Source of the DNA: Streptomyces chrestomyceticus JCM 4735
GTDB lineage: Bacteria; Actinomycetota; Actinomycetes; Streptomycetales; Streptomycetaceae
NCBI RefSeq assembly: GCF_003865135.1
Contig: NZ_BHZC01000001.1
Span: 3,596,001 to 3,660,000 of the forward strand
Direction of reading: 5' to 3'
Length of the DNA stretch: 64,000 bases
The translations under genes and the position numbers were made by a program. The notes beneath the pieces are model-generated. The model did no database searches. It was not told where the DNA came from and was given only the letters and a program-made list of their open reading frames with translations. Shown piece after piece: positions 24,704-32,954 of the stretch (its first letter is position 1; each line of letters opens with the position of its first letter).

Positions 24704-24719
24704 GTCACAGCCCTGTCAC
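24704..24719. promoter_or_regulatory. AfsQ1-binding box, GTCAC-N6-GTCAC
   Basis: GTCAC at 24704-24708 and again at 24715-24719, separated by exactly six bases, matches the published AfsQ1 consensus GTnAC-n6-GTnAC. It lies between the divergent sigQ (start 24614) and afsQ1 (start 24834) genes, where AfsQ1 activation of sigQ is known in S. coelicolor. Confidence 0.9.
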
Positions 24720-24833
24720 AGCGGGAGGGTCGCGGCCGGAACGCCGTACGGACCCGGGGCGGGCCGGGGCACGGGCCCCGCCGGACACCGCGCAGGTCGA
24801 AGTCCTGGTCCCCCATGGGCCAGAATGGCCGGT

Positions 24834-25511
24834 GTGCCTTTCCTGTTGCTGATCGAGGACGACGACGCCATCCGCACGGCCCTCGAACTCTCCCTGTCAC
24901 GCCAGGGTCACCGTGTGGTGACCGCGGCGACGGGCGAGGACGGCCTCAAGCTGCTGCGCGAGCAGCGCCCGGACCTGATCGTGCTGGACGTGATGCTGCC
25001 GGGCATCGACGGTTTCGAGGTGTGCCGGCGGATCAGGCGGACGGACCAGTTGCCCATCATCCTGCTGACCGCGCGCAACGACGACATCGACGTGGTGGTC
25101 GGGCTGGAGTCCGGCGCGGACGACTATGTGGTCAAGCCGGTGCAGGGGCGGGTGCTGGACGCCCGGATCCGGGCCGTGCTGCGGCGCGGGGAGCGGGAGT
25201 CCAACGACGCGGCGACGTTCGGTTCCCTGGTCATCGACCGCTCGGCCATGACGGTCACCAAGAACGGCGAGGATCTCCAGCTCACCCCGACCGAGCTGCG
25301 TCTGCTGCTGGAGCTGAGCCGCCGCCCCGGGCAGGCGCTGTCCCGGCAGCAACTGCTGCGGCTGGTGTGGGAGCACGACTACCTCGGTGACTCGCGGCTG
25401 GTGGACGCGTGCGTCCAGCGCCTTCGCGCGAAGGTGGAGGACGTACCGTCCTCGCCGACCCTGATCCGTACGGTGCGCGGTGTCGGCTACCGGCTGGACA
25501 CCCCGCAGTGA
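24834..25511 (+). CDS. afsQ1: Response regulator AfsQ1
   Basis: A 225-residue OmpR/PhoB-type regulator. The receiver has the acidic pocket EDDD at residues 8-11, phosphoacceptor Asp52 in LDVMLPGIDGF, and the conserved lysine in VVKPVQGRVL. The winged-helix domain runs from about residue 130, with LTPTELRLLLELSRRPGQALSRQQLL and the final VRGVGYRL. In S. coelicolor AfsQ1 responds to nitrogen imbalance, such as glutamate-rich media, and activates actinorhodin, undecylprodigiosin and CPK genes and sigQ. GTG 24834 lies close to CAGAAT, so the message may be leaderless. An ATG three codons earlier is the alternative. Its stop overlaps the afsQ2 start by four bases. Confidence 0.95.
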   Translation: MPFLLLIEDDDAIRTALELSLSRQGHRVVTAATGEDGLKLLREQRPDLIVLDVMLPGIDGFEVCRRIRRTDQLPIILLTARNDDIDVVVGLESGADDYVVKPVQGRVLDARIRAVLRRGERESNDAATFGSLVIDRSAMTVTKNGEDLQLTPTELRLLLELSRRPGQALSRQQLLRLVWEHDYLGDSRLVDACVQRLRAKVEDVPSSPTLIRTVRGVGYRLDTPQ

Positions 25512-27241
25512 CGGAGCGCTCGACCGAGATCCTTACGCAGGCCGAAACGGCCGGTGACGGCGCGGACACGCCGGAGCGGCCCGGCTTCCTCCGGCGGTGC
25601 GTACGTGCGCTGGGCCTGCTGCGCTGGACCAGCCTGCGGCTGCGGCTGGTGTTCGTCTTCGCGCTCGTCGCGCTGACCGCGGCGGTCTCCGCCTCCGGCA
25701 TCGCGTACTGGCTCAACCGCAACACCGTGCTGGACCGTACCCAGAACTCCGCGCTCAACGACTTCCGCAAGTCGCTGGAGGACAGCACCCGTTCGCTGTC
25801 GCTGCGGCCGCGGTGCACGGAGCTGGCCGACGCGGCACGGCAGATGGCGGGCGGGCCGCAGAACTACGCGGTTCTGCTGGTCGCGCAGGGCAGCGACGGC
25901 AAGCAGTGCGTGGCGTCCACCGACAAGGACCTGTTCACGCTCAAGACCGTGCCCAAACCGCTGCAGACGGCGGTCAACGAGAAGCGCGCGCTGGACGACG
26001 GCAACCGCGTCCCGTACCACATGTACTGGCAGCGCAAGGAGCTGCGGGACACCCCGTACCTCGTCGCCGGGGCCCGGATGAACGGCGGCGGCCCGACCGG
26101 CTACATGCTCAAGTCGCTGGCCACCGAGCGGCAGGATCTCAACTCGCTGGCCTGGTCGCTGGGGATCGCCACCGCGCTGGCCCTGGTCGGCTCGGCGCTG
26201 CTGGCGCAGGCCGCCGCGACCACCGTGCTGCGGCCCGTGCAGCGCCTGGGCCACGCGGCCCGGCAACTGGGCGAGGGGCGGCTGGACACCCGGCTGCGGG
26301 TGACCGGCACCGACGAACTCGCCGACCTCTCGCGCACCTTCAACCGCACGGCCGAACGCCTGGAGCAGCGGGTCGAGGAGCTGAGCGGCCGCGAGGCGTC
26401 CTCCCGCCGCTTCGTCGCCGACATGTCGCACGAGCTGCGGACGCCGCTGACGGCGATCACGGCGGTCACCGAGGTGCTGGAGGAAGAGGAGGACTCCCTC
26501 GACCCGATGATCGCGCCCGCGGTGAAGCTGGTGGTCAGCGAGACCCGGCGGCTGAACGACCTGGTGGAGAACCTGATGGAGGTCACCCGCTTCGACGCGG
26601 GGACGGCCCGGCTGGTGCAGGACGAGGTGGACGTCGCCGACCAGGTGACCGCGTGCATCGACGCGCGGGCCTGGCTGGACGCGGTCGAGCTGGACGCCGA
26701 GCGCGGCATCGTGGCCCGGCTGGACCCGCGCCGCCTCGACGTCATCCTGGCCAACCTCATCGGCAACGCGCTCAAGCACGGCGGCTCGCCGGTCCGGGTG
26801 TCGGTCCGCACCGAGGCCACGGAGGACGGCGAGGACCTGCTGATCCGGGTACGGGACCACGGGCCCGGCATCCCGCAGGAGGTCCTGCCGCACGTCTTCG
26901 ACCGCTTCTACAAGGCGAGCGCGTCCCGGCCGCGGTCGGAGGGCAGTGGCCTGGGCCTGTCGATCGCGCTGGAGAACGCCCACATCCATGGCGGTGAGAT
27001 CACGGCCGCGAACTCGCCGGAAGGCGGCGCGGTCTTCACCCTGCGGCTGCCGGTGGGCCTCCCGGCCGCCGGACCGGCCGAAGAGACGGACGCGGGCGCC
27101 GGCACGGACGCGGGGAGCAGCGGTACGGGCGGGGATGCGGGCACCCGTAAGGACGCGGGGAGCGGCACGGACGCCGGTTCCGGAGGCACGGAGCACCGCG
27201 GCGACGAAACCCGTGGCACGGAAGGCGGTGACGGCCGATGA
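25508..27241 (+). CDS. afsQ2: Sensor histidine kinase AfsQ2
   Basis: A 577-residue membrane kinase. TM1 is at about residues 45-68, an extracytoplasmic sensor domain with several cysteines (C103, C134) spans about 70-213, and TM2 is at about 215-236. Then come HAMP (LRPVQRLGHAARQLGEG) and the dimerisation domain with phosphoacceptor His308 in MSHELRTPL. The ATPase boxes are NLIGNALKHG, DHGPGIP, FDRFYKA and GSGLGLSIA. The C-terminal 60 residues are a Thr/Asp/Ala/Gly-rich repetitive tail beyond the catalytic fold. Start GTG 25508 overlaps afsQ1 (GTGA), and the stop overlaps the lipoprotein start (ATGA). All three proteins are therefore made from one coupled message. Confidence 0.95.
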   Translation: MTERSTEILTQAETAGDGADTPERPGFLRRCVRALGLLRWTSLRLRLVFVFALVALTAAVSASGIAYWLNRNTVLDRTQNSALNDFRKSLEDSTRSLSLRPRCTELADAARQMAGGPQNYAVLLVAQGSDGKQCVASTDKDLFTLKTVPKPLQTAVNEKRALDDGNRVPYHMYWQRKELRDTPYLVAGARMNGGGPTGYMLKSLATERQDLNSLAWSLGIATALALVGSALLAQAAATTVLRPVQRLGHAARQLGEGRLDTRLRVTGTDELADLSRTFNRTAERLEQRVEELSGREASSRRFVADMSHELRTPLTAITAVTEVLEEEEDSLDPMIAPAVKLVVSETRRLNDLVENLMEVTRFDAGTARLVQDEVDVADQVTACIDARAWLDAVELDAERGIVARLDPRRLDVILANLIGNALKHGGSPVRVSVRTEATEDGEDLLIRVRDHGPGIPQEVLPHVFDRFYKASASRPRSEGSGLGLSIALENAHIHGGEITAANSPEGGAVFTLRLPVGLPAAGPAEETDAGAGTDAGSSGTGGDAGTRKDAGSGTDAGSGGTEHRGDETRGTEGGDGR

Positions 27242-27924
27242 CGTGGCGCACCCGTACCCCGTCGGCGGGGCCCGGTCCCCACGCCCGTACCCGTACCCGG
27301 CCCTCGCCCCGGCGCCGGACCACCGTACTGACGGCGGCCGTGGCCCTGGGCGCCCTCGTACCGGCGCTGGCGAGCTGCGGCATCCGCGGTACGTCCGTGC
27401 CGGTCGACGCCGGGGGCGCGCCCTCCCGGGTGAGCTGCAAGGTTCCTGCGGACTCGGCCGCCCCCGTCCCGCCGGACAGCTCGCGGGTCACCGTCTACCT
27501 GGAGTGCAGCTCGGCGCTGGCACCGGTGGAGCGGACCGTGACCCACCCCAAGCAGCAGCCCGCCGACCGTCTCCGGTCGGCCCGCGCGCTGCTGGACGAG
27601 CTCCAGGAGCAGCCGGGGCCCGTCGAGGAGGAGGCCGGGTTCGTCACGGCGGTGCCGGAGAACCTGGAGGTGTCCGGCCCGCGCGCGGGCGACCCCGAGG
27701 GGACGCTGCGGCTGAGCGCGCGGCCGGAGGACCTGCCGTCCTTCGCGCTCGCCCAGATCGTGTGCACGTTCGGCGAGAGCGCGGCCCTGGGCCGTACGCA
27801 CGGCGCGGTACTGGGCGGTCCCGGCGACGGACATCCGCAGCGCTACCCCTGCTCGGACGAGGTGCGCACGCACCCGGACAGTGTGCTGGGCGCGGGTTCG
27901 GACGTTCCGGGGGCGTCGGGCTGA
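27238..27924 (+). CDS. Lipoprotein encoded with AfsQ1/AfsQ2
   Basis: A 228-residue exported lipoprotein. A basic Arg-rich N-region and hydrophobic core end in the lipobox LASC, with the lipidated cysteine at residue 47. The mature domain has further cysteines (SCKV, LECSS, VCTFG, YPCSD) that may form disulfides, and a central LRSARALLDELQEQPGP resembling a small GerMN-like helix-strand domain. The ATG overlaps the afsQ2 stop by four bases. Genomic coupling with the sensor kinase suggests it modulates AfsQ2 signal perception at the outer face of the membrane. That is inferred from position only. Confidence 0.85.
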   Translation: MTWRTRTPSAGPGPHARTRTRPSPRRRTTVLTAAVALGALVPALASCGIRGTSVPVDAGGAPSRVSCKVPADSAAPVPPDSSRVTVYLECSSALAPVERTVTHPKQQPADRLRSARALLDELQEQPGPVEEEAGFVTAVPENLEVSGPRAGDPEGTLRLSARPEDLPSFALAQIVCTFGESAALGRTHGAVLGGPGDGHPQRYPCSDEVRTHPDSVLGAGSDVPGASG

Positions 27925-27929
27925 CGGCG

Positions 27930-27961
27930 GCGGAGGGGCGGACCACGGCCCCCGCCGCCCA
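27930..27961 (+). terminator. Imperfect GC-rich hairpin after the afsQ operon
   Basis: GGCGGAGGGGC-type sequence pairs imperfectly with GCCCCCGCCGCC over the bases just after the lipoprotein stop. There is no T-run. It is a candidate terminator only. Confidence 0.4.
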
Positions 27962-28026
27962 GGCCCCGGAGCCCGGGCCTCGGTCCTTACGGAACCACGG
28001 CCGCCGGTAGGCGCGTCCTGGCCTGT

Positions 28027-28578
28027 GTGCAGGGTCATGGCCGCGGCGGTACCGCCGCCCTCCGTATGCGCGCCGCGGGAGCCGTCCTCCTCGTGGCGCA
28101 TCTGCTGATCGTCGGCTGGCTGTCGCTGCGCCCCCGTACGGTTCCCTGGGTGCCCGCCGCGAACCTCCGGCCGCTGGCGACGATCCGCGCGGAGCTGGCG
28201 CACGGGCCGTGGGAGGCCGTGCAGAGTCTCGGGGGCGCGGTGCTGCTGCTGGCGCCGCTGGGCATCCTGCTGCCGATGGCGGCGGGCCGCCTGAACGTTT
28301 CTCCGCTGGGCTCCCTGGCGCGTACGGTCTTCACCGGCGCGATGGTCTCGCTGGCGATCGAGCTGCTGCAGGCCGGCATACCCGGCCGGGTGCCCGACGT
28401 GGACATGGTGCTGCTCAACACGGCCGGGGTCGTACTGGCGCACCTGCTGGTCGTACCAGGGGTCCGGTACCGGCTACGCCGCAAGGAGGACCCGCCCGTG
28501 CGGCCGACCCCCACGAGGGCCAGGGTTCACATCGCACCGCAGGCCGACGCCCTGTCGGGTTCCCGGACCTACCTTTGA
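28027..28578 (+). CDS. VanZ-like membrane protein
   Basis: A 183-residue protein with about four membrane helices. The family landmarks are LLIVGWLSLRPR after the first helix, the LLLAPLGILLPM helix, and the MVSLAIELLQAGIPGRVPDVDMVLLNTAGVVLAHLL segment with the E-L-L-Q...D-x-D-M-x-x-N pattern typical of VanZ/RDD-associated proteins. Members can raise teicoplanin resistance or influence the envelope, but most are unassigned. The GTG at 28027 is used. An ATG at 28066 (MRAAGAVLL) would start directly before the first helix and may be the real start. It lies 49 bases upstream of the PspC-domain gene. Confidence 0.8.
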   Translation: MQGHGRGGTAALRMRAAGAVLLVAHLLIVGWLSLRPRTVPWVPAANLRPLATIRAELAHGPWEAVQSLGGAVLLLAPLGILLPMAAGRLNVSPLGSLARTVFTGAMVSLAIELLQAGIPGRVPDVDMVLLNTAGVVLAHLLVVPGVRYRLRRKEDPPVRPTPTRARVHIAPQADALSGSRTYL

Positions 28579-28627
28579 GACATCGGGGCAGACAGTCCCG
28601 TACCCGGTCGAAAAGGAGTCGAGAACC

Positions 28628-28834
28628 ATGGCCGCCGCACTGGTCCGCCCCCGCAACAACAGGATGATCGCCGGAGTGTGCGCGGGCCTGGCGCGGCGCT
28701 TCGGCACCACGCCCGGCACGATGCGCGTGCTCTTCCTGCTCTCGTGCCTGCTCCCGGGCCCGCAGTTCCTGATCTACCTGGCCCTGTGGCTGTTCCTGCC
28801 CTCCGAGGACAAGGCCCACCGCAGCGCCTGGTAG
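28628..28834 (+). CDS. PspC-domain protein
   Basis: A 68-residue protein made of a single PspC domain. RPRNNRMIAGVCAGLARRFG precedes MRVLFLLSCLLPGPQFLIYLALWLFLPSED, with one long membrane helix and a short amphipathic N-terminus. PspC proteins in other bacteria sense membrane stress. The stand-alone actinobacterial forms are of unknown role. The start ATG 28628 is supported by AAGGAGTCGAG upstream. A very strong terminator begins four bases after the stop, so this is the last gene of its unit. Confidence 0.88.
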   Translation: MAAALVRPRNNRMIAGVCAGLARRFGTTPGTMRVLFLLSCLLPGPQFLIYLALWLFLPSEDKAHRSAW

Positions 28835-28837
28835 TCC

Positions 28838-28890
28838 ACACGGCTGTGCCCCGGCCCGTACACGGAGTACGGGCCGGGGCACAGCCGTGT
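28838..28890. terminator. Perfect 24-bp-stem terminator after the PspC gene
   Basis: Bases 28838-28861 are exactly complementary to 28867-28890 around a five-base loop, giving the longest perfect hairpin in the window. It separates the PspC gene from the convergent small secreted protein (stop 28922) and can work in both directions. Confidence 0.95.
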
Positions 28891-28921
28891 CCCCTCGGGG
28901 ACACGTGGCGGAACCGGTGAC

Positions 28922-29191
28922 TCAGCCGAGCGCCTTGGTGAGGCCCCCGGCGGGCAGGCCGCCGAGCAGGTTGCCCTTGTTGTTGGTCTTCAGGGCGTGC
29001 TCGGGGCCGGGGTCGCCGGTGACGTTCTTGGCGGTCTCCTGGACGGGCAGGCTGTTCTGCAGCGTGTCCGCGACGTCACCCGGCACGTTGGCGCCGGTCA
29101 CCTCGGCGGCGGAAGCCGTACCGGCCACCGAGGCGGCGAAGGCGACGCCGAGCGCGGCGGCACCGAGAGTCCTGATGGTTCCCTGCTTCAT
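28922..29191 (-). CDS. Small secreted protein of unknown function
   Basis: An 89-residue precursor with a clear signal peptide (MKQGTIRTLGAAALGVAFAAS, cleavage near TASA-AE). The mature peptide of about 60 residues contains VTGANVPGDVADTLQNSLPVQETAKNV and ends GGLPAGGLTKALG, with no cysteines. Related small secreted proteins are frequent in Streptomyces, and some are highly expressed during aerial growth. They are neither chaplins nor rodlins, since those motifs are absent. ATG 29191 follows AAGGATG. The gene is isolated, facing the PspC terminator and preceded by the 3' end of the adenosine deaminase gene on the same strand. Confidence 0.8.
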   Translation of the reverse strand: MKQGTIRTLGAAALGVAFAASVAGTASAAEVTGANVPGDVADTLQNSLPVQETAKNVTGDPGPEHALKTNNKGNLLGGLPAGGLTKALG

Positions 29192-29329
29192 GGAAATACA
29201 TCCTTGTGATGGGAGTTCGACCGGACCGGAATCTAGTGACACCGCCGACACGCCGCAAACACCCGCCGGGAACGGAAAACGACCGGCGCTTGACACACCG
29301 GCCGTCCCCTTCTCCCGTAATCGTTCCGG

Positions 29330-30490
29330 TTACTGGGAGCGATACTCGCTGATCACCGCGGGTTCGGCGTCCACCTGGCGGAAGAGCCATTCGGACCGCA
29401 GCTCGGCGTAACCGGGCTTGATGACATCGTTGATCATCGCCAGGCGTTCATCGAAAGGAATGAACGCGCTCTTCATCGCATTGACGGTGAACCACTGCAT
29501 GTCGTCGAGCGTGTAGCGGAATGTCGAGACCAGGTGCTCGAATTCCCGGGACATGCTCGTGCCGCTCATCAGCCGGTTGTCGGTGTTGACCGTCAGCCGG
29601 AACTGGAGCCGGCGCAGCAGGCCGATCGGGTGTTCCGCGTACGAAGTCGCCGCGCCGGTCTGGAGGTTGGAGGTGGGGCACATCTCCAGCGGGATGCGCT
29701 TGTCCCGTACGTACGAGGCGAGCCGGCCCAGCTTCACCGAGCCGTCGTCGGCGACCTCCATGTCGTCGGTGATCCGCACACCGTGGCCGAGCCGGTCGGC
29801 GCCGCACCACTGGAGCGCCTGCCAGATCGACGGCAGGCCGAACGCCTCGCCCGCGTGGATCGTGAAGTGGTTGTTCTCCCGCTTGAGGTACTCGAACGCG
29901 TCGAGGTGGCGGGTGGGCGGGAAGCCGGCCTCGGCGCCCGCGATGTCGAACCCGGCGACGCCCAGGTCGCGGTAGCGGTTGGCCAGCTCGGCGATCTCCA
30001 GGGCCCGGGCCGCGTGCCGCATGGCGGTCAGCAGGGCGCCGACGCGGATCCGGTGGCCGGCCGCGCGGGCCCGCCGCTCGCCCTCGCGGAACCCCTCGTT
30101 GACCGCCTCGACGACCTCTTCGAGGGTGAGGCCCTTCTCCAGGTGCTGCTCGGGCGCGTACCGGACCTCGGCGTACACGACGCCGTCCGCGGCCAGGTCC
30201 TCGGCGCACTCGGCCGCCACCCGCGTCAGCGCCTCGCGGGTCTGCATGACGGCACAGGTGTGCGCGAAGGTCTCCAGATAGCGCTCCAGCGAACCGGAGT
30301 CGGCGGCCTCGCGGAACCAGACGCCGAGCTTCTCGGGGTCGGTCTCGGGCAGGCCGTCGTACCCGGTCTCGCGGGCCAGCTCGACGATGGTGGCGGGGCG
30401 CAGGCCGCCGTCGAGGTGATCGTGCAGCAGCACCTTGGGCGCGCGGCGGATCTGGTCGACGGTCGGCAGGGTGGTGGTCTCGCTCGTCAT
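29330..30490 (-). CDS. add: Adenosine deaminase
   Basis: The 386-residue zinc enzyme converts (deoxy)adenosine to (deoxy)inosine for cleavage by the purine nucleoside phosphorylase in this window. Zinc ligands and active-site residues are recognisable: [11 protein letters not shown] (the first HxH), [10 protein letters not shown] (His and catalytic Glu), RLGHGVRI (His), and [20 protein letters not shown] (Asp pair). ATG 30490 starts [19 protein letters not shown]. The longer upstream frame runs through the promoter palindrome at 30507-30518 and lacks a ribosome-binding site. It is transcribed alone, and control by the palindrome 16 bases upstream is likely. Confidence 0.95.
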   Translation of the reverse strand: MTSETTTLPTVDQIRRAPKVLLHDHLDGGLRPATIVELARETGYDGLPETDPEKLGVWFREAADSGSLERYLETFAHTCAVMQTREALTRVAAECAEDLAADGVVYAEVRYAPEQHLEKGLTLEEVVEAVNEGFREGERRARAAGHRIRVGALLTAMRHAARALEIAELANRYRDLGVAGFDIAGAEAGFPPTRHLDAFEYLKRENNHFTIHAGEAFGLPSIWQALQWCGADRLGHGVRITDDMEVADDGSVKLGRLASYVRDKRIPLEMCPTSNLQTGAATSYAEHPIGLLRRLQFRLTVNTDNRLMSGTSMSREFEHLVSTFRYTLDDMQWFTVNAMKSAFIPFDERLAMINDVIKPGYAELRSEWLFRQVDAEPAVISEYRSQ

Positions 30491-30506
30491 CTCGGCACTG
30501 TAGCCC

Positions 30507-30518
30507 CTACGCGCGTAG
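30507..30518. promoter_or_regulatory. Palindrome CTACGCGCGTAG in the add promoter
   Basis: The exact 12-mer ends 16 bases from the add ATG. On the coding strand TACAGT follows it as a likely -10 and GTGAAG precedes it at an 18-base spacing. The operator would therefore lie inside the promoter spacer. Confidence 0.8.
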
Positions 30519-30593
30519 AACTTCACGAACGATACCCAACGGTGACCCGTACACGGGGTGGCCGGAGGCCCGCCTTCTGCCATCGTTTCGGTC

Positions 30594-31358
30594 ATGGCTC
30601 AGCAAGCGTTGCCGGTGCGCGGTGCCCGGCTGGGGAAACCGCGGGGAGCGGCCGGAGCGGGACGGGCGGTGTGCGGCGTCGCGCTGTTACTGCCGGAGGG
30701 CGGCCCCTCGGGCACCCGGCGCCCCTCCCCCTTGTCCACCCTGGCGGCCCGTCCGCTGGCCGCCCGGCTCGCCCGGGCGGGGCGTACGGAGGGCCTGGTG
30801 GCCCACGTCGTGCACTACCGCTGCCGCGGCTGGAACGGCACGGCGGCCCATCCCGCGGCGGACGCCGCCTGGGCGCTGGACGAGGTGGTGCGGCGGTACG
30901 GGGACGTGCCGGTCTGCCTGGCCGGTACGGGCATGGGCGCCCGCGCCGCACTGCACGCCGCGGGCCACCCGGCGGTCACCTCCGTACTGGCGCTGGCACC
31001 GTGGATACCCGACCTGGGCCCGGAAGCCGACTCCGTACCGGTGAAACAGCTCGCCGGCCGGCAGGTGCTGCTCGTCCACGGCACCAACGACGAGCGGACC
31101 GACCCGGACCTCTCCTACCGCTACGCCGAACGCGCCAAGAAGATCAACCGCGACGTCTGCCGCTTCGAGGTCCACTCGGACGGCCACTCCCTGTACCAGC
31201 ACCGCTCCGAAGTCCTGGCGCTGGCCGCCGACTTCGTCCTGGGCTCGCTCTTCGCCCACAGCTACGCCCGCCCGGTCGCGGACGCGCTGGCGGCACCGCC
31301 GCCGCTGGGCCTGCGGATGCCGCTGGCGTCGGGCTTCGGGGAGTCGCTGAAGCACTAG
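30594..31358 (+). CDS. Alpha/beta-hydrolase-fold protein without a nucleophile; contains a TTA codon
   Basis: A 254-residue protein with the alpha/beta-hydrolase order of elements. The nucleophile elbow, usually G-x-S-x-G, reads GTGMG at residues 111-115, so the serine is replaced by glycine. The late acid ([12 protein letters not shown]) and histidine (SDGHSLY) remain. It may be a pseudoenzyme or use a different residue. Codon 32 is TTA (30687-30689). TTA is read by the bldA tRNA, whose level limits translation until aerial growth, and this is the only in-frame TTA I found in the window. It is divergent from add with about 100 bases between. Substrate is unknown. Confidence 0.8.
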   Translation: MAQQALPVRGARLGKPRGAAGAGRAVCGVALLLPEGGPSGTRRPSPLSTLAARPLAARLARAGRTEGLVAHVVHYRCRGWNGTAAHPAADAAWALDEVVRRYGDVPVCLAGTGMGARAALHAAGHPAVTSVLALAPWIPDLGPEADSVPVKQLAGRQVLLVHGTNDERTDPDLSYRYAERAKKINRDVCRFEVHSDGHSLYQHRSEVLALAADFVLGSLFAHSYARPVADALAAPPPLGLRMPLASGFGESLKH

Positions 31359-31452
31359 GAAGGGGCGCGCGGCGGCGGCACACTTCTGTACACCGGCTGC
31401 CGTCCACCGGCATCAGTCCACCGCCGGCCCGTTGACCGTCAGGGAGGCTCCC

Positions 31453-31863
31453 GTGCCGAACACGCTCGACCACGTGATCGTCCACTGCCACGACCAGAAG
31501 GCCACCGCCGCCTTCTTGAGCGATCTCATGGACGGCCCCGCGCCCGCCGACTGGGGACCGTTCACCCAGGTGCAGACCGCCAACGGCGTCGGCATCGACT
31601 TCCTCGACAGCCAGGTGGCGCCGGACGAGATCAACGGCAGCCATGTCGCCTTCCTGGTCACCGACGAGGAGTTCGACGCGATCTTCGGCCGGATCCAGCA
31701 GCGGTCGGTGCGTTACTGGGCCGACCCGTACCGCACGAAGGAAGGGCAGATCAACCACCACTGGGGCGGCCGCGGGCTCTACGTCCTCGACCCGGGCGGC
31801 ACGGTCGCCATCGAGTTCATGACCGTGACGTACGGAGCCCTGGAGGACATGGGCACCGAGTGA
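31453..31863 (+). CDS. VOC (glyoxalase/bleomycin-resistance-like) family protein
   Basis: A 136-residue protein with the paired beta-alpha-beta-beta-beta modules of the vicinal oxygen chelate fold. The first module starts LDHVIVHCHDQKATAAFLSDLM (His ligand), the second SHVAFLVTDEEFDAIFGRI, and it closes with LYVLDPGGTVAIEFMT (Glu ligand). The metal site therefore looks complete. Substrates range from methylglyoxal to aromatic diols and drugs and cannot be deduced here. GTG 31453 is chosen because AGGGAGG lies upstream at 31441-31447. It lies downstream of the hydrolase-like gene on the same strand, 94 bases apart, and convergent with the LysR gene. Confidence 0.85.
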   Translation: MPNTLDHVIVHCHDQKATAAFLSDLMDGPAPADWGPFTQVQTANGVGIDFLDSQVAPDEINGSHVAFLVTDEEFDAIFGRIQQRSVRYWADPYRTKEGQINHHWGGRGLYVLDPGGTVAIEFMTVTYGALEDMGTE

Positions 31864-31884
31864 GGACGGCGGGACCGCCGCGCC

Positions 31885-32790
31885 TCACCGGGGAATCAGC
31901 TTCCCCCTCCGCCCCAGCAGGAACTTCTTGAACGCCGCCACCGGAGGCGTGTCGGGATGGCCGTCCATCCAGGCCAGCCCGATCTCGCGGACCGCACGCG
32001 GGGCCGTGACCGTCAGCTCGGCGACGCCCGGGCGCGGCACGGCCGGCGGCGGCAGCAGCGCCACCCCGAGCCCGGCCGCGACCAGCCCGCGCAGCGTCTC
32101 GGCCTCCTCCCCCTCGAACGCGATCTTCGGCGTGAACCCCGCCTCGGCACACAGCGCGTCGGTGATGCGGCGCAGCCCGTACCCCGGCTCCAGGGTGACG
32201 AACAGCTCCCCCGCGGCCTCCGCCAGCCGCACCCGCTTACGGGCCGCCAGCGGATGGTCGTCCGGCACCACCAGCCGCAGCTTCTGCTCGTCCAGGCGGC
32301 GTGCGACCAGGTCCGGGTAGTCCGGCACCGGCGAGGTCAGACAGAGATCCAGATCGCCGGCGCGCAGCCGCTCGATCATCGCCTCGCCGTAGTTCTGCAC
32401 GAGCTGGAACCGCACCCGGGGGTGGTCGGCGCGGAAGGTGCGGATCAGGCCCGGTACGGTCTCCGAGCCCATGGTGTGCAGGAAGCCGAAGGCGACCTTG
32501 CCCGCCGTGGGGTCGGTGTCGGCCCGTACGGACTCGGTGGCACGCTCGACGTCCAGCAGCGCGCGCTCGGTGGAGGCCAGGAACGCGCGGCCGGCCGGGG
32601 TGAGGGTGAGCGTCCGGCCGCGCCGGGCGAAGAGCGCGACGCCGAGGTCGGCCTCCAGCCGGACGATGGCCCGGCTGAGGGTGGACTGCGGCATGCCCAG
32701 CTCGTGCGCGGCGCGCGTGACGTGCTCGTGGCGCGCGACGGCGGCGAACTGCGCGAGCCGGGGCGTCAGGGCCAGTGCCCACGAGTCCAC
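31885..32790 (-). CDS. LysR-family transcriptional regulator
   Basis: A 301-residue regulator. The HTH is FAAVARHEHVTRAAHELGMPQSTLSRAIVRLEADLG, followed by FARRGRTLTLTPAGRAFL and the two-lobed co-inducer domain (AFGFLHTMGSETVPGLIRTF through GVALLPPPAV). The GTG at 32790 gives the normal LysR length and places the HTH at the N-terminus. The frame is open back to 32928, and a longer form is possible. It is divergent from an MFS exporter gene at 32955. The region between contains ATGCATTGGACGCAT, an interrupted dyad suited to LysR binding. A local activator of the exporter is the expected role. Confidence 0.88.
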   Translation of the reverse strand: MDSWALALTPRLAQFAAVARHEHVTRAAHELGMPQSTLSRAIVRLEADLGVALFARRGRTLTLTPAGRAFLASTERALLDVERATESVRADTDPTAGKVAFGFLHTMGSETVPGLIRTFRADHPRVRFQLVQNYGEAMIERLRAGDLDLCLTSPVPDYPDLVARRLDEQKLRLVVPDDHPLAARKRVRLAEAAGELFVTLEPGYGLRRITDALCAEAGFTPKIAFEGEEAETLRGLVAAGLGVALLPPPAVPRPGVAELTVTAPRAVREIGLAWMDGHPDTPPVAAFKKFLLGRRGKLIPR

Positions 32791-32954
32791 CCCGAGGTCC
32801 GCGGTCTCCGCCGGTTCACCCGCCCGCGCCCGGATGTCTTTCGCGTTGCCAGTATGCGACAGAGGCCGCGCTGAGCTGCTGTGATGCGCCACAGCATCGA
32901 TTATGGCGTTTCTATGCATTGGACGCATGAAACCGGCGGGCTTACGTTCGGATC

